The translations under genes and the position numbers were made by a program. From contig JAVBRK010000003.1 in the NCBI GenBank assembly GCA_031548005.1, positions 1 to 64,000 on the forward strand: a DNA stretch of 64,000 bases, written 5' to 3'. Shown one piece after another: positions 23,869 to 32,998 of this stretch. This DNA is from BNXB01 sp031548005 (GTDB lineage: Bacteria > Bacteroidota > Bacteroidia > Bacteroidales > Azobacteroidaceae). How positions within the stretch are numbered: position 1 is the stretch's first letter; the number at the start of each line of letters is the position of its first letter. The notes below the pieces were generated by a model, which was not told the DNA's origin, made no database searches, and was given only the letters and a program-made list of their open reading frames with translations.

Positions 23869-26800
23869 ATGAAAAATAGAATAAAATACGGCATCTTGTC
23901 CATGCTGGTTGCCGCATGGACTTTCGGTTCGGCGTATGAGGTCCGGGGAATGAACGATGGCTCGCGTTATGCCGCCATTTCCAGGTTGGCTTCCGGGAAA
24001 TGGATCAAACTGAAAACTACGGACAATACCTTTTACAAGCTATCATACGAAGATATTAAAAAGATGGGCATTTCCGATCCTTCTAAAGTGAAGCTTTACG
24101 GATCGGGAGGATGGATGTTAGATGAGGATTTCAGTAAGCCTTATGTCGATGATCTGCAGGAAATTGCAGTTTATATTAATAAAGGTTCGGATGGCGTTTT
24201 TGGTGCAGGCGATTACCTGTTATTTTATGGCCGTGGAACAGTGAAATGGACGCTTTCAGGTTCGGGATTTGTGCATGAAAATAATCCGTATGCCAATTAC
24301 GGCGTTTATTTTATGACGGAAGGAGAGGATGCTCCTAAAGAAATGCCTGTTCAGCCTTCGGTGCAGCAAACAGATATCACTTTTTCGGAATTCAATGATT
24401 ATACGGTCTGGGAGCGGGACTCGGTTACAATCGCCAATACCGGCCGGGAATTATTCGGAGAAAACTTTATCCTGAAAAATACCCGTTCGTTCTCGTTTCA
24501 TGTGCCGGGTATCACTTCGGCTCATTTTACACTTGCATTTGCAGCAAGACCGCTCGAAAGACAGTACCCTTCTCTGACATTAAAAGCGAACGGAGATGTG
24601 GTCATCGACTCCCGGGTTTCTCCGACGGATGCTTCTAAAGGGAATTATGCGAAAGCACGCTGGGTGAATCCTTCCGGAGCATGGAATAATCCGTCTGAAG
24701 ATATCGCTGTAGAGGTTTCTTACGACAAGACTGGCCAGACCACCGCCTTTCTCGACTATATTCGTTTGAATACCACCCGTCAACTGAAATCGTACGGAAG
24801 TAATTGCATGTTCTTCCGAAATACGGATAGCCGGAACCGGAATGCCGGTTTTACCATTGGTAATGCAGCGAATAACCACCTGGTTTTCGATATTACGGAT
24901 CCTTATAATGCAAAAAAGATCGATGCGGCGCTCTCCGGGAGCCAGTTAGACTTTGGAGTGCAATCGAACGATACGCTGAAGGAATTTGCTTTAGTCGATC
25001 TCAGTAAGAGTTTTAAGGTGCCGGAATCGCTCGGAGAAATTAAAAATCAGAATTTACATGGATTGGAGCAGACTGAAATGATTATTCTGGCTCCGGAGCC
25101 TTTTCTTTCCCAGGCGGAAGTGCTGGCAGAGGCTCACCGGAAAAACTCAGGATTGCAGGTCACTGTGGTTCAGGCTAATCTGATTTTTAACGAGTTCTCT
25201 TCCGGTGTTCCGGATGCTACGGCTTACCGGCGTTTTATGAAAATGTTCTACGACCGGGCAGCGTCGGATGATCAGAAACCGAAATATTTGTTGCTGTTTG
25301 GCGACGGTATATTCGATAATCGTTTCATTACCCAGGGTACCAGGAGTATGGACCCGAGATACTATCTATTAACGTATCAGGTGACAGAATCGGTTGATGA
25401 GACCAGATCATATGGAACAGACGATTACTTTGGTTTTTTAGATGATAACGAAGGAATCTGGGTTATAAATGATAAACTGGACCTGGGGATCGGACGTTTT
25501 CCTGTTAGTTCCGGAGAGCAGGCTGATAATGCCGTCAACAAAGTCATCTCCTATATGAATAGCCGGCAGTACGGATCCTGGAAAAATGCCATTACGTTTG
25601 CTGCGGATGATAGAAGTGCAAATGAGGATACATTTATTCACGGAGAACAGGCCAATCGTCTGGCGGCTTATTTAGATTCGACTTATCCTGAGTTTGTGTT
25701 GACAAAAGCTTATGAAGATGCGTACAAACCGGCGACGGCCAATGGACAGAAAACTTACCCCGATTGCCGGAATAAGATGATGAATTCACTGAAAAACGGA
25801 TGTTTCCTGTTCAATTATGTAGGGCATGGCAGTACCACTTCTCTGACATCCGAAGAATTATTAAATATCAACGATGTGAACCAGATGTCGTTCGAGCAGC
25901 TCCCTCTGTGGATTACAGCTACCTGCGATTTTGGATGGTTCGATGGCGTTAGTAATTCGGCCGGAGAAGCCGTATTTCAGAATAAAAAGAGTGGGGGGAT
26001 TGCCTTGTATACGACTTCCCGTGTGGTTTATGTCGATGGTAACGACTCGATTAACAAGCGTATCATTCACAATCTTTTTGACGTGGAGAACCGTAAGGTC
26101 ATGCGTTTGGGCGATATTCTGAAAATCAGTAAAAACCAACTCCTGAATGATGATGGCAACAAATTGAATTATGTGTTGTTAGGTGATCCTGCATTGAAGT
26201 TGAATTTCCCGGAACTGGGCATTCGCGTCGATGCAGTGAATGGAACTCCTGTAGAAGACGGCAAGGTGTTTGAATTCAAAGCATTGGATACCATTACATT
26301 GACTGGGAGGATTACAGATGGAGAAAGAAGTGCTTTGTCCGGCTTTAATGGCTCGATCAAAACGACTGCTTTTGACGGCAAACAGGCCATATCGTCTTTA
26401 AGTACCAATAGTTTTGGAAAGTACTTTGTTTTTGATGATTATACCAGTACGATTTTTACTGGGAATGCTAAGGTTGTAAACGGCGAATTTACAGTCACTT
26501 TTAAAGTCCCGTTAGATATCGAATACAGTGATAAAAATGGGAAAATCAATCTGTATGCATTCGATGAGACTAACAATCAGGATGCACAGGGATCGTTTGA
26601 AAAATTTGTCCTCAACGGTTCGGGAGAATTGCCTGATAATACCGGCAATGGTCCGGAAATCAAAGCCATGTATCTGAATGCAGTCACATTCAAAGACGGA
26701 GATAAGGTGAATGAGACTCCCTATTTTGTAGCACAGGTATATGATGAAGATGGAATCAATATCAGTGGAAGCAGCCTGGGACATGAAATTTCCATCCAGA

Positions 26801-27333
26801 TTACCAACCATTCGTCTAAAGCGCCTCGTACTTATACTTATAACCTGAATACTTACTTCGAATCGACTTCCGAAATATTCGGCGAGGGGCAGGTCCGGTT
26901 TGCGATCCCTCCGGAGTATGCTCTGCCTGCCGGCGATTACTCTTTAACGTTTAAAGTATGGGATTTACTGAATAATTCCAGTACGGATTCTCTGAACTTT
27001 ACAGTAGTGGAAGGCCTGAAACCGCAGTTATTCGATGTGCTTGCGGCTGGAAACCCGGCCAAGGTATCGACTACTTTTCTGTTGTCTCACGATCGTCCCG
27101 ACCAGATAATCGATGTGACCATCCGGGTTTATGATATGATGGGACGTATTTGCTGGACACATACCGAAAGTGGTTCATCCGACTGGATGAAATACTATGG
27201 CGTAGAATGGAACCTGTGTATGGATAACGGCGCCCGGCTAAATCCCGGTGTGTACGTTTACCGCGCCGAAGTCAGCAGTGGCAGTAGCAAAGAAGCCACC
27301 AAAGCTAAAAAAATAATCATCCTCGGGCAATAA
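23869..27333 (+). CDS. porU: Type IX secretion system C-terminal signal peptidase/sortase PorU
   Basis: 1154 residues from ATG 23869, chosen because it begins a signal peptide (MKNRIKYGILSMLVAAW); an in-frame start 45 bases earlier would lie inside the FAH gene. The middle is a gingipain-like C25 peptidase: 'YLLLFGDGIFDNR', 'YGTDDYFGFLDD', His653 in YVGHGST and Cys686 in TATCDFGWFD form the catalytic pair. The C-terminus ('SYRVYDMMG'-like strand region, ending 'LNPGVYVYRAEV...KKIIILGQ') resembles a T9SS C-terminal domain. PorU removes the C-terminal signal of secreted proteins at the outer membrane and attaches them to anionic LPS; its partner PorV is the next gene. Confidence 0.93.
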   Translation: MKNRIKYGILSMLVAAWTFGSAYEVRGMNDGSRYAAISRLASGKWIKLKTTDNTFYKLSYEDIKKMGISDPSKVKLYGSGGWMLDEDFSKPYVDDLQEIAVYINKGSDGVFGAGDYLLFYGRGTVKWTLSGSGFVHENNPYANYGVYFMTEGEDAPKEMPVQPSVQQTDITFSEFNDYTVWERDSVTIANTGRELFGENFILKNTRSFSFHVPGITSAHFTLAFAARPLERQYPSLTLKANGDVVIDSRVSPTDASKGNYAKARWVNPSGAWNNPSEDIAVEVSYDKTGQTTAFLDYIRLNTTRQLKSYGSNCMFFRNTDSRNRNAGFTIGNAANNHLVFDITDPYNAKKIDAALSGSQLDFGVQSNDTLKEFALVDLSKSFKVPESLGEIKNQNLHGLEQTEMIILAPEPFLSQAEVLAEAHRKNSGLQVTVVQANLIFNEFSSGVPDATAYRRFMKMFYDRAASDDQKPKYLLLFGDGIFDNRFITQGTRSMDPRYYLLTYQVTESVDETRSYGTDDYFGFLDDNEGIWVINDKLDLGIGRFPVSSGEQADNAVNKVISYMNSRQYGSWKNAITFAADDRSANEDTFIHGEQANRLAAYLDSTYPEFVLTKAYEDAYKPATANGQKTYPDCRNKMMNSLKNGCFLFNYVGHGSTTSLTSEELLNINDVNQMSFEQLPLWITATCDFGWFDGVSNSAGEAVFQNKKSGGIALYTTSRVVYVDGNDSINKRIIHNLFDVENRKVMRLGDILKISKNQLLNDDGNKLNYVLLGDPALKLNFPELGIRVDAVNGTPVEDGKVFEFKALDTITLTGRITDGERSALSGFNGSIKTTAFDGKQAISSLSTNSFGKYFVFDDYTSTIFTGNAKVVNGEFTVTFKVPLDIEYSDKNGKINLYAFDETNNQDAQGSFEKFVLNGSGELPDNTGNGPEIKAMYLNAVTFKDGDKVNETPYFVAQVYDEDGINISGSSLGHEISIQITNHSSKAPRTYTYNLNTYFESTSEIFGEGQVRFAIPPEYALPAGDYSLTFKVWDLLNNSSTDSLNFTVVEGLKPQLFDVLAAGNPAKVSTTFLLSHDRPDQIIDVTIRVYDMMGRICWTHTESGSSDWMKYYGVEWNLCMDNGARLNPGVYVYRAEVSSGSSKEATKAKKIIILGQ

Positions 27334-27379
27334 ACCCGGATCTTTCCAGTTATTATTTACATACTACAAATAAATTAGA

Positions 27380-28555
27380 ATGAACAAAATCAGAATCATA
27401 GCGATAATTTGCGGATTGATGTGTTTGTCTTTGACGATCCACGCTGAAGGAGATAAAGATAGTTTTAACCCTCTGATCGTCGGAGTGCCTTCTTTAACCA
27501 TTGCTCCCGATGCACGTGGGGGGGGGATGGGAGATGTGGGAGCAGCGACCGATCCGGATATTTATTCACAATACTGGAACCCTGCCAAGTATCCGTTTGC
27601 ATACAGTAAGGCCGGGATCGGACTGTCTTATACTCCGTGGTTAAGAAGTCTGGTCAACGATATCGATTTGGCTTATGTCTCGGGCTATTATAAATTGGGA
27701 GATAGCGACCGTCATGCAATCGGAGCGTCGTTGCGTTATTTTTCTTTGGGATCGATTGCCCTGACCGACCCGGTTACTCACGACATTTACAATACGACTT
27801 CGCCCTATGAAATGTCGCTCGACCTGGGTTACTCCCTGAAGTTGTCGGAAACTTTTGCCGGAGCAGTTAACTTCCGGTACATTTATTCCGACCTTGGTGG
27901 TGGAGTGGAAGAAGATTTTGTTCCTGGAACAAGTTTTGCGGCGGATGTGGCCGGATATTACAATAAGTACATCATGATCGGTAGTAGCGAGTCATTACTG
28001 GGGTTGGGATTCAATGTTTCCAATATCGGTAATAAAATATCGTATAACGATGGTAACACGTCTATTTTTCTTCCAACCAATTTACGTATAGGAGGATCGT
28101 TGCTTTACCCTCTTGATGATTATAACTCGTTGGCTTTCAATCTGGATTTGAATAAATACCTGGTTCCTTCCAGTCCGTATACCCGGACATATGATACAGA
28201 GGAAGAGAAGCAGGCCGCGATTCAGGAATATAACGATATGTCTCCGATTACCGGTATTTTTAAATCTTTCAGCGATGCTCCCGGAGGAGCTAAGGAAGAA
28301 TTTGAAGAAATCATGTGGTCTGTTGGAGCTGAATATGCCTACGATCAGAAATTTATGGTGCGTGGCGGATATTTCTACGAAAGTCCGAACAAGGGAAACC
28401 GTCAGTATTTTTCATTGGGAGCCGGTTTCAGGATGAATGTATTTCAGTTGGACGTTGCTTACCTGATTTCGACTGTTCCATCCAATCCGTTGGATCAGAC
28501 CCTGCGCTTCAGCTTAAGTTTCGATATGGAAGGCTTAAAAAGCCTGATGAAATAA
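27380..28555 (+). CDS. porV: Type IX secretion outer-membrane protein PorV (LptO)
   Basis: 391 residues with a signal peptide (MNKIRIIAIICGLMCLSLTI...HAEG) and a FadL-like beta-barrel pattern. 'APDARGGGMGDVGAATDPD' and 'YWNPAKYPFA' near the N-terminus are hallmark PorV sequences; the last strand ends in 'LRFSLSFDMEGL'. PorV shuttles T9SS cargo from the translocon to PorU. It lies 46 bases after porU. The codons for Gly47-Gly49 form a run of nine G (27518-27526), unusual at this AT-leaning gene and a possible slippage site. Confidence 0.93.
   Translation: MNKIRIIAIICGLMCLSLTIHAEGDKDSFNPLIVGVPSLTIAPDARGGGMGDVGAATDPDIYSQYWNPAKYPFAYSKAGIGLSYTPWLRSLVNDIDLAYVSGYYKLGDSDRHAIGASLRYFSLGSIALTDPVTHDIYNTTSPYEMSLDLGYSLKLSETFAGAVNFRYIYSDLGGGVEEDFVPGTSFAADVAGYYNKYIMIGSSESLLGLGFNVSNIGNKISYNDGNTSIFLPTNLRIGGSLLYPLDDYNSLAFNLDLNKYLVPSSPYTRTYDTEEEKQAAIQEYNDMSPITGIFKSFSDAPGGAKEEFEEIMWSVGAEYAYDQKFMVRGGYFYESPNKGNRQYFSLGAGFRMNVFQLDVAYLISTVPSNPLDQTLRFSLSFDMEGLKSLMK
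27518..27526 (+). repeat. Homopolymeric G9 tract inside porV
   Basis: Nine consecutive G form codons GGG-GGG-GGG (Gly47-49) in the conserved N-terminal loop of PorV. A gain or loss of one G would shift the frame after residue 49 and abolish the protein. Confidence 0.95.
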
Positions 28556-28574
28556 AATTATAATAGGAATCGTT

Positions 28575-29054
28575 TTGAAAAAAATAAGAGTTGGATTCGG
28601 GTATGATGTCCATCGTTTCGCTGAAAAACGTGAACTCTGGATGGGAGGCATCCGGATGGAGCACGAGCGGGGACTTGACGGGCATTCCGATGCAGACGTA
28701 CTGATCCATGCGATTTGCGATGCTTTGCTTGGCGCTGCCGATTTGCGGGATATCGGATTCCAGTTCCCGGATACAGGAGAAGAATTTAAAGATATAGACA
28801 GTAAAATATTATTACGCCGGACAATGGAACTGATTCGCTCCCAAGGTTATGAGCTGGGAAATATCGATGCCACTGTCTGTGCGGAAAAGCCAAAACTCAA
28901 TCCTTTCATTCCTCAGATGAAAACCTGTCTGGCCGAAGTGATGAATGTCGATTTCGGAGATATTTCCATCAAGGCGACCACTTCTGAAAAAATGGGATTT
29001 GTAGGCCGGGAAGAGGGAATTTCAGCTTATGCTACGGTTTTAATCATGAAATAA
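28575..29054 (+). CDS. ispF: 2-C-methyl-D-erythritol 2,4-cyclodiphosphate synthase
   Basis: 159 residues, the standard size of IspF. 'VGFGYDVHRF' supplies the zinc ligands Asp and His, 'LDGHSDADVLIHAICDALLG' region contains the third His and substrate-binding residues, and 'IKATTSEKMGFVGREEG' is the C-terminal signature. It forms the cyclic diphosphate in the non-mevalonate isoprenoid pathway. The start must be TTG (28575), since no ATG fits between the in-frame region after porV and the conserved 'KKIRVGFGYD'. It is 19 bases downstream of porV. The 3' end overlaps the convergent gene by 11 bases. Confidence 0.95.
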   Translation: MKKIRVGFGYDVHRFAEKRELWMGGIRMEHERGLDGHSDADVLIHAICDALLGAADLRDIGFQFPDTGEEFKDIDSKILLRRTMELIRSQGYELGNIDATVCAEKPKLNPFIPQMKTCLAEVMNVDFGDISIKATTSEKMGFVGREEGISAYATVLIMK

Positions 29055-29955
29055 CCGTCGACCTCGGTGATTTCCTTTTCAGGAAAGAATAAACTTTCGA
29101 AATAAGATCCTCCTTTACCATTACCGGATATAATTCGTACATGGATCCGAATCCTTCGTAAAACCGGGCGATACGATCGACACAAGAACCTTCAAAATCC
29201 AGAGTCAGACCGGACATTGCATAGTGACGGATAAAACAATCGATTAGTAGAGTCATGCTGTTATTCTTACGTCCTTCGGGAGAAGAAAAAGGCATCAGGT
29301 AATAAGCCCGTTTATTCCAGTGCAGGAACAAGGCGCTCGATAAGATCCGGCCTGATTGGTCCCGGACGCTCCAGATTTCTGTTTTTTCGTTTTTCCGGGC
29401 CTCTTTCAGGAGCTTTTTGAATAGATCAATCGAATCAGGCGTATGGACAGAAAGGTTTTGTATGTATTGCTGTTGATCTGTATCGATGGAGACTATAAAA
29501 TCACAGGATTCGGCTTTTTTAATATTCTGTTTACAATTAAGTTTGTATCTCCCCTGAATGGTTTCATAATCCTGGCTTAATACCAGCAGGTAATTCTGAC
29601 GTAACCTGGTAGAGCGATTTTCGAACACGTTCCCGGCATTGAACAGAATATTGCAGTATCCGTAAGGTATTTCTGAAACAAACTGCTCGAATGAAGCTAC
29701 ATCTATACTTTTATTGGAGAAAACACCCAATTGCTGACAGAAATGAGGTTGAATCACGTACTCTACTCCGAATTTCTCTTTTACGGGCAAAGGCATGACC
29801 ATATTGTAATTTTCACTGACGAGCAACTCCCATCCCGGACTTACCACATCTAAATACCACGACATGGCATACACTGTTCCCTGAGGAGACTGGGTTATAA
29901 AATGGTTATACTTTTCTTTATCAATTTGGTGATGTTTGATGTGGTGTACTTTCAT
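29044..29955 (-). CDS. FemAB/GNAT-like acyltransferase of unknown substrate
   Basis: 303 residues. The two-lobed pattern resembles FemAB/BioF2-type GNAT proteins: 'CKQNIKKAESCDF' in the middle, 'GRILSSALFLHWNKRAYYL' and 'LTLDFEGSCVDRIARFYEGFG' in the second lobe. Such proteins transfer aminoacyl or acyl groups to peptidoglycan precursors or small molecules, but the Bacteroidota subgroup is not assigned. Its start overlaps the stop of the M20 gene by four bases (ATGA), so the two are coupled: one may add and the other remove an acyl group. Function is inferred only from fold and context. Confidence 0.65.
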   Translation of the reverse strand: MKVHHIKHHQIDKEKYNHFITQSPQGTVYAMSWYLDVVSPGWELLVSENYNMVMPLPVKEKFGVEYVIQPHFCQQLGVFSNKSIDVASFEQFVSEIPYGYCNILFNAGNVFENRSTRLRQNYLLVLSQDYETIQGRYKLNCKQNIKKAESCDFIVSIDTDQQQYIQNLSVHTPDSIDLFKKLLKEARKNEKTEIWSVRDQSGRILSSALFLHWNKRAYYLMPFSSPEGRKNNSMTLLIDCFIRHYAMSGLTLDFEGSCVDRIARFYEGFGSMYELYPVMVKEDLISKVYSFLKRKSPRSTVIS

Positions 29956-31013
29956 AGTTGTGATTGGTTTAATAATTTGAAATACAGTTCGATAGCATCC
30001 TTGATTTCGAAAGTTTCGATATACTCGTTTGCTGTGTGTGATCTGGATGACTCACCAGGTCCTATTTTAACCGTGGGAAAAGACATCAACGACTGATCGG
30101 AAAGAGTAGGGGATCCGAATGGTATTTTACCGAGTAACCGGGCCTTTTTTACAATGGGGTGATTGGTTGGGATTGAAGAAGAATTGAGCCTGAAAGAGCG
30201 TGCCTTGACTTCACATCCGCAGTTTTTTTCAATAATTCCGAATAACTCTTTATTACTGTAACATTCATTTGTGCGGACATCGACCGTGAAATTACAGCAG
30301 TCGGGAACAACATTGTGCTGGGTGCCTGCTGTAATCGTAGTGACAGACATTTTAACTTGACCGAGCCAATTGCTTTGTAACGGGAACTGGTAATTCCGGA
30401 ACCAATCGATGAACTGAATCGCCTTGTAAATAGCATTCTCTCCTTCATCCCGGGCTGCATGTCCGGATTTTCCATAAACAGAGCAGTCCAGTACCATTAA
30501 TCCTTTTTCTGCAACGGCAGGGTGCATGCCGGTGGGTTCTCCGACCAGGCCGAAACTGATGGGAGGCAGTAACGGTAATACGCTTTCCACTCCTCCTTTT
30601 CCGGAAACTTCTTCTTCACAAGACGCCAGGAATACTAAATTGTAAGATTGTTTTGTATTGCATAACGCAATAAAAGTGTGTAACAAGGAAGTTAGACTTG
30701 CTCCGGCATCGTTGCTTCCCAGGCCATAGATTTTCCCATCTTCCTCCTCTGCTGAGAATGGATCCCGGGTCCATCCGGATACCGGCCTGACCGTATCGAT
30801 ATGAGAATTGAGCAATAGGGTTTTCCGGCTCTCTTCGAATCCGGGAGCTATTGCCCAGCAGTTGTTTCCCGATCTTGAAGTTTCTAAGCCCTGTGACTTC
30901 ATATATTGTTCCAGTCTGGAGGCTGCATTTTCCTCTTCTCTGCTGATTGAAGGGATTTTAATAAGCTCTCTCAAGAGGTCGATACTATCGTAGTATAGGT
31001 TGTCGAGGTTCAT
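29952..31013 (-). CDS. M20 family deacylase, ArgE/DapE-like
   Basis: 353 residues. The zinc ligands are visible: 'LLNSHIDTVRP' (His, Asp), 'GLGSNDAGASLTSLL' (bridging Asp), 'ASCEEEVSGKGG' (catalytic Glu and zinc Glu), 'VGEPTGMHPA' and a C-terminal 'SRSHTANEYIE' (His). The dimerisation domain is in the middle ('GKSGHAARDEGENAI'). The length and motifs fit N-acyl-ornithine/citrulline deacylases of arginine synthesis, which in Bacteroidota may act on N-succinyl-citrulline; other N-acyl amino acids or dipeptides are possible. No arginine genes are nearby. Confidence 0.8.
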   Translation of the reverse strand: MNLDNLYYDSIDLLRELIKIPSISREEENAASRLEQYMKSQGLETSRSGNNCWAIAPGFEESRKTLLLNSHIDTVRPVSGWTRDPFSAEEEDGKIYGLGSNDAGASLTSLLHTFIALCNTKQSYNLVFLASCEEEVSGKGGVESVLPLLPPISFGLVGEPTGMHPAVAEKGLMVLDCSVYGKSGHAARDEGENAIYKAIQFIDWFRNYQFPLQSNWLGQVKMSVTTITAGTQHNVVPDCCNFTVDVRTNECYSNKELFGIIEKNCGCEVKARSFRLNSSSIPTNHPIVKKARLLGKIPFGSPTLSDQSLMSFPTVKIGPGESSRSHTANEYIETFEIKDAIELYFKLLNQSQL

Positions 31014-31026
31014 ATTGTCCGTTAAA

Positions 31027-31060
31027 TTTGCGCAAAGTTAAAAATAAAACAGTATTTTTG
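31027..31060 (+). promoter_or_regulatory. Promoter of the acyl-CoA ligase gene
   Basis: TTTG at 31027-31030 and TATTTTTG at 31053-31060 (22 bases apart) fit the Bacteroidota consensus; the -7 box lies 26 bases before ATG 31087. Confidence 0.65.
31033..31040 (-). promoter_or_regulatory. Probable -7 box of the M20/FemAB-like operon
   Basis: TAACTTTG on the minus strand, 19 bases before the M20 start codon. It sits inside the spacer of the divergent acyl-CoA ligase promoter, so the two promoters overlap within 73 bases and may compete. Confidence 0.55.
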
Positions 31061-31086
31061 TAGCTTTTATTACTTGGAATGTTTTT

Positions 31087-32895
31087 ATGAAATATCCTTT
31101 TTTATCGGAACTTGTTCACCAGAAAGCCAAAGAGTTAGGAAAAAAAGAGGCATTACGGATCAGAAATAAAGAAACTCAGCAATGGAGTGCTGTTTCCTGG
31201 GAGGAGTTTTCTCAAAAGATAAAGCTGACTTCTTATGCGCTTTGCCGGAATGGAATTGTCAACCAATCCCGTGTAGGAGTTTTTGCACAAAACCATGCAG
31301 TTTGTTTTTATGTCGATTTTGCAGCCTTTTCCAACCGGGCCATTGCGGTTCCCATGTATGCAACTTCATCGATACCTCAGATTACTTATATTGTCGAAGA
31401 GGCCGGGATAGAACTCTTGTTTGTCGGGGAGCAGGTCCAGTACGACCATGCACGGGCTGTTTTACAAAGCAGCCGGGTTTTAAAACAGTTGGTTCTGATA
31501 GACCGTGGGATTAAAAAGTCGCAGAACGATACGAATTCAGTTTATTTCGATGAATTCATCCATGCAGATCAAGTCACACCGGATGAAATTGCCCTGGTAG
31601 AAAAACTGCAAAATACTACCGAACAGGAGGATGTCGTTCATATAATTTATACCTCCGGGACTACCGGAGAGCCTAAAGGAGTGATGTTGACTCAGGCTAA
31701 TTACCAGGAAGCTATGAAGATACACGATCTTCGCCTTCATTATCTTCCGGAGGGTTTCGTGTCCATGTGCTTTCTACCCCTGACTCATATTTTTGAAAAA
31801 GCCTGGTCCTTTTTCTGTCTTCATAAGGGCTGCACATTAGCCATTAATTCAAATCCCGGAGAGATCCGGACAACGATGAAAGAGGTTCGTCCGCAGGCAA
31901 TGTGCAGTGTTCCGCGTTTTTGGGAGAAAGTATATGCCGGAGTGCAGGAGAAAATTGAAAATTACAGTTTTATTCTTAAAAAAATATTTAAAGATGCTGT
32001 CGAAACCGGACGCAGGTATAATCTGGATTACCGGAATAAGGAACGAAAAGCCCCCTGGTGGTTGCAGCAGAAATTCCGGCTTTATGATCGCTTGATATTT
32101 AACCGGATAAAAAAAGAGGTCGGGATTGAGAATGGAATCATATATCCATGCGCCGGAGCCGCCCTCTCGGATGATATCAACCTGTTTATTCAATCCATCA
32201 ATATTCCGCTGGTTTATGGTTACGGATTAACCGAAACGACGGCGACCGTGAGTTGCTATACTCAAACCGGATTTAAACCGGGAAGTATCGGAAGTGTGAT
32301 GCCCGGATTGGAAGTCCGCATCGGAGAGGAAAACGAAATCCAGGTAAAAGGAGGGACTGTTATGAAAGGATATTTCCTGAAACCGGAGGAAACCGGTCGT
32401 GTTTTTACGCCGGATAGTTGGTTCCGGACAGGCGATGCAGGGATGCTGGACAATGATAACAACCTGTTTATTACCGAACGGATCAAAGACCTCTATAAAA
32501 CCTCCAATGGAAAATATATTGCTCCTCAGCAGCTGGAAACCCGTTTAGCAAGTAATAAATATATTGAAACGGCAGCGGTGATCGGAGATCAGAGGCGGTA
32601 TGTGACCGCTTTGATTGTTCCGGATATGAACGAACTGGAAAAATATGCCCATAAGCACCTGATTATTTATGATTCTTTTGAGGATTTATGCCGCAATCCG
32701 TTGATTTATTCTTTGTTGAAGCTTCATATAGATGGCATTCAGAATGAATTTGCCAGTTATGAACAAATCAAGCGGTTTGCTGTTCTTCCGGAGCCATTTT
32801 CCATTGAATCGGGGGAACTGACTAATACGTTGAAAATCAAACGGGCATTTATTGAGAAAAAGTATAAAAAAATCATTGATGAATTGTACGATTAA
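31087..32895 (+). CDS. AMP-dependent long-chain acyl-CoA ligase
   Basis: 602 residues of the ANL superfamily, FadD15-like length. 'IIYTSGTTGEPKGVMLT' is the P-loop-like adenylate motif, 'YGYGLTETTATVSCYT' the A5 motif, and 'DSWFRTGDAGMLDNDNNL' followed by 'ITERIKDLYKTSNGKYIAP' carry the Asp and hinge residues and the C-terminal catalytic Lys region. It activates fatty acids to acyl-AMP and then acyl-CoA on the inner side of the membrane. It might also feed acyl starters to lipid pathways, but it is 9 kb away from the PKS operon and on the other strand. Confidence 0.92.
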   Translation: MKYPFLSELVHQKAKELGKKEALRIRNKETQQWSAVSWEEFSQKIKLTSYALCRNGIVNQSRVGVFAQNHAVCFYVDFAAFSNRAIAVPMYATSSIPQITYIVEEAGIELLFVGEQVQYDHARAVLQSSRVLKQLVLIDRGIKKSQNDTNSVYFDEFIHADQVTPDEIALVEKLQNTTEQEDVVHIIYTSGTTGEPKGVMLTQANYQEAMKIHDLRLHYLPEGFVSMCFLPLTHIFEKAWSFFCLHKGCTLAINSNPGEIRTTMKEVRPQAMCSVPRFWEKVYAGVQEKIENYSFILKKIFKDAVETGRRYNLDYRNKERKAPWWLQQKFRLYDRLIFNRIKKEVGIENGIIYPCAGAALSDDINLFIQSINIPLVYGYGLTETTATVSCYTQTGFKPGSIGSVMPGLEVRIGEENEIQVKGGTVMKGYFLKPEETGRVFTPDSWFRTGDAGMLDNDNNLFITERIKDLYKTSNGKYIAPQQLETRLASNKYIETAAVIGDQRRYVTALIVPDMNELEKYAHKHLIIYDSFEDLCRNPLIYSLLKLHIDGIQNEFASYEQIKRFAVLPEPFSIESGELTNTLKIKRAFIEKKYKKIIDELYD

Positions 32896-32998
32896 CTCTG
32901 GAGCCTGAACTTTTCCTGAGTTTTAGGCATTATAACATCAATGTGTGAGAAAAAGAATTTTGAGGATGATCAGTCGTATTGATCTTAATTGGTCCGGG

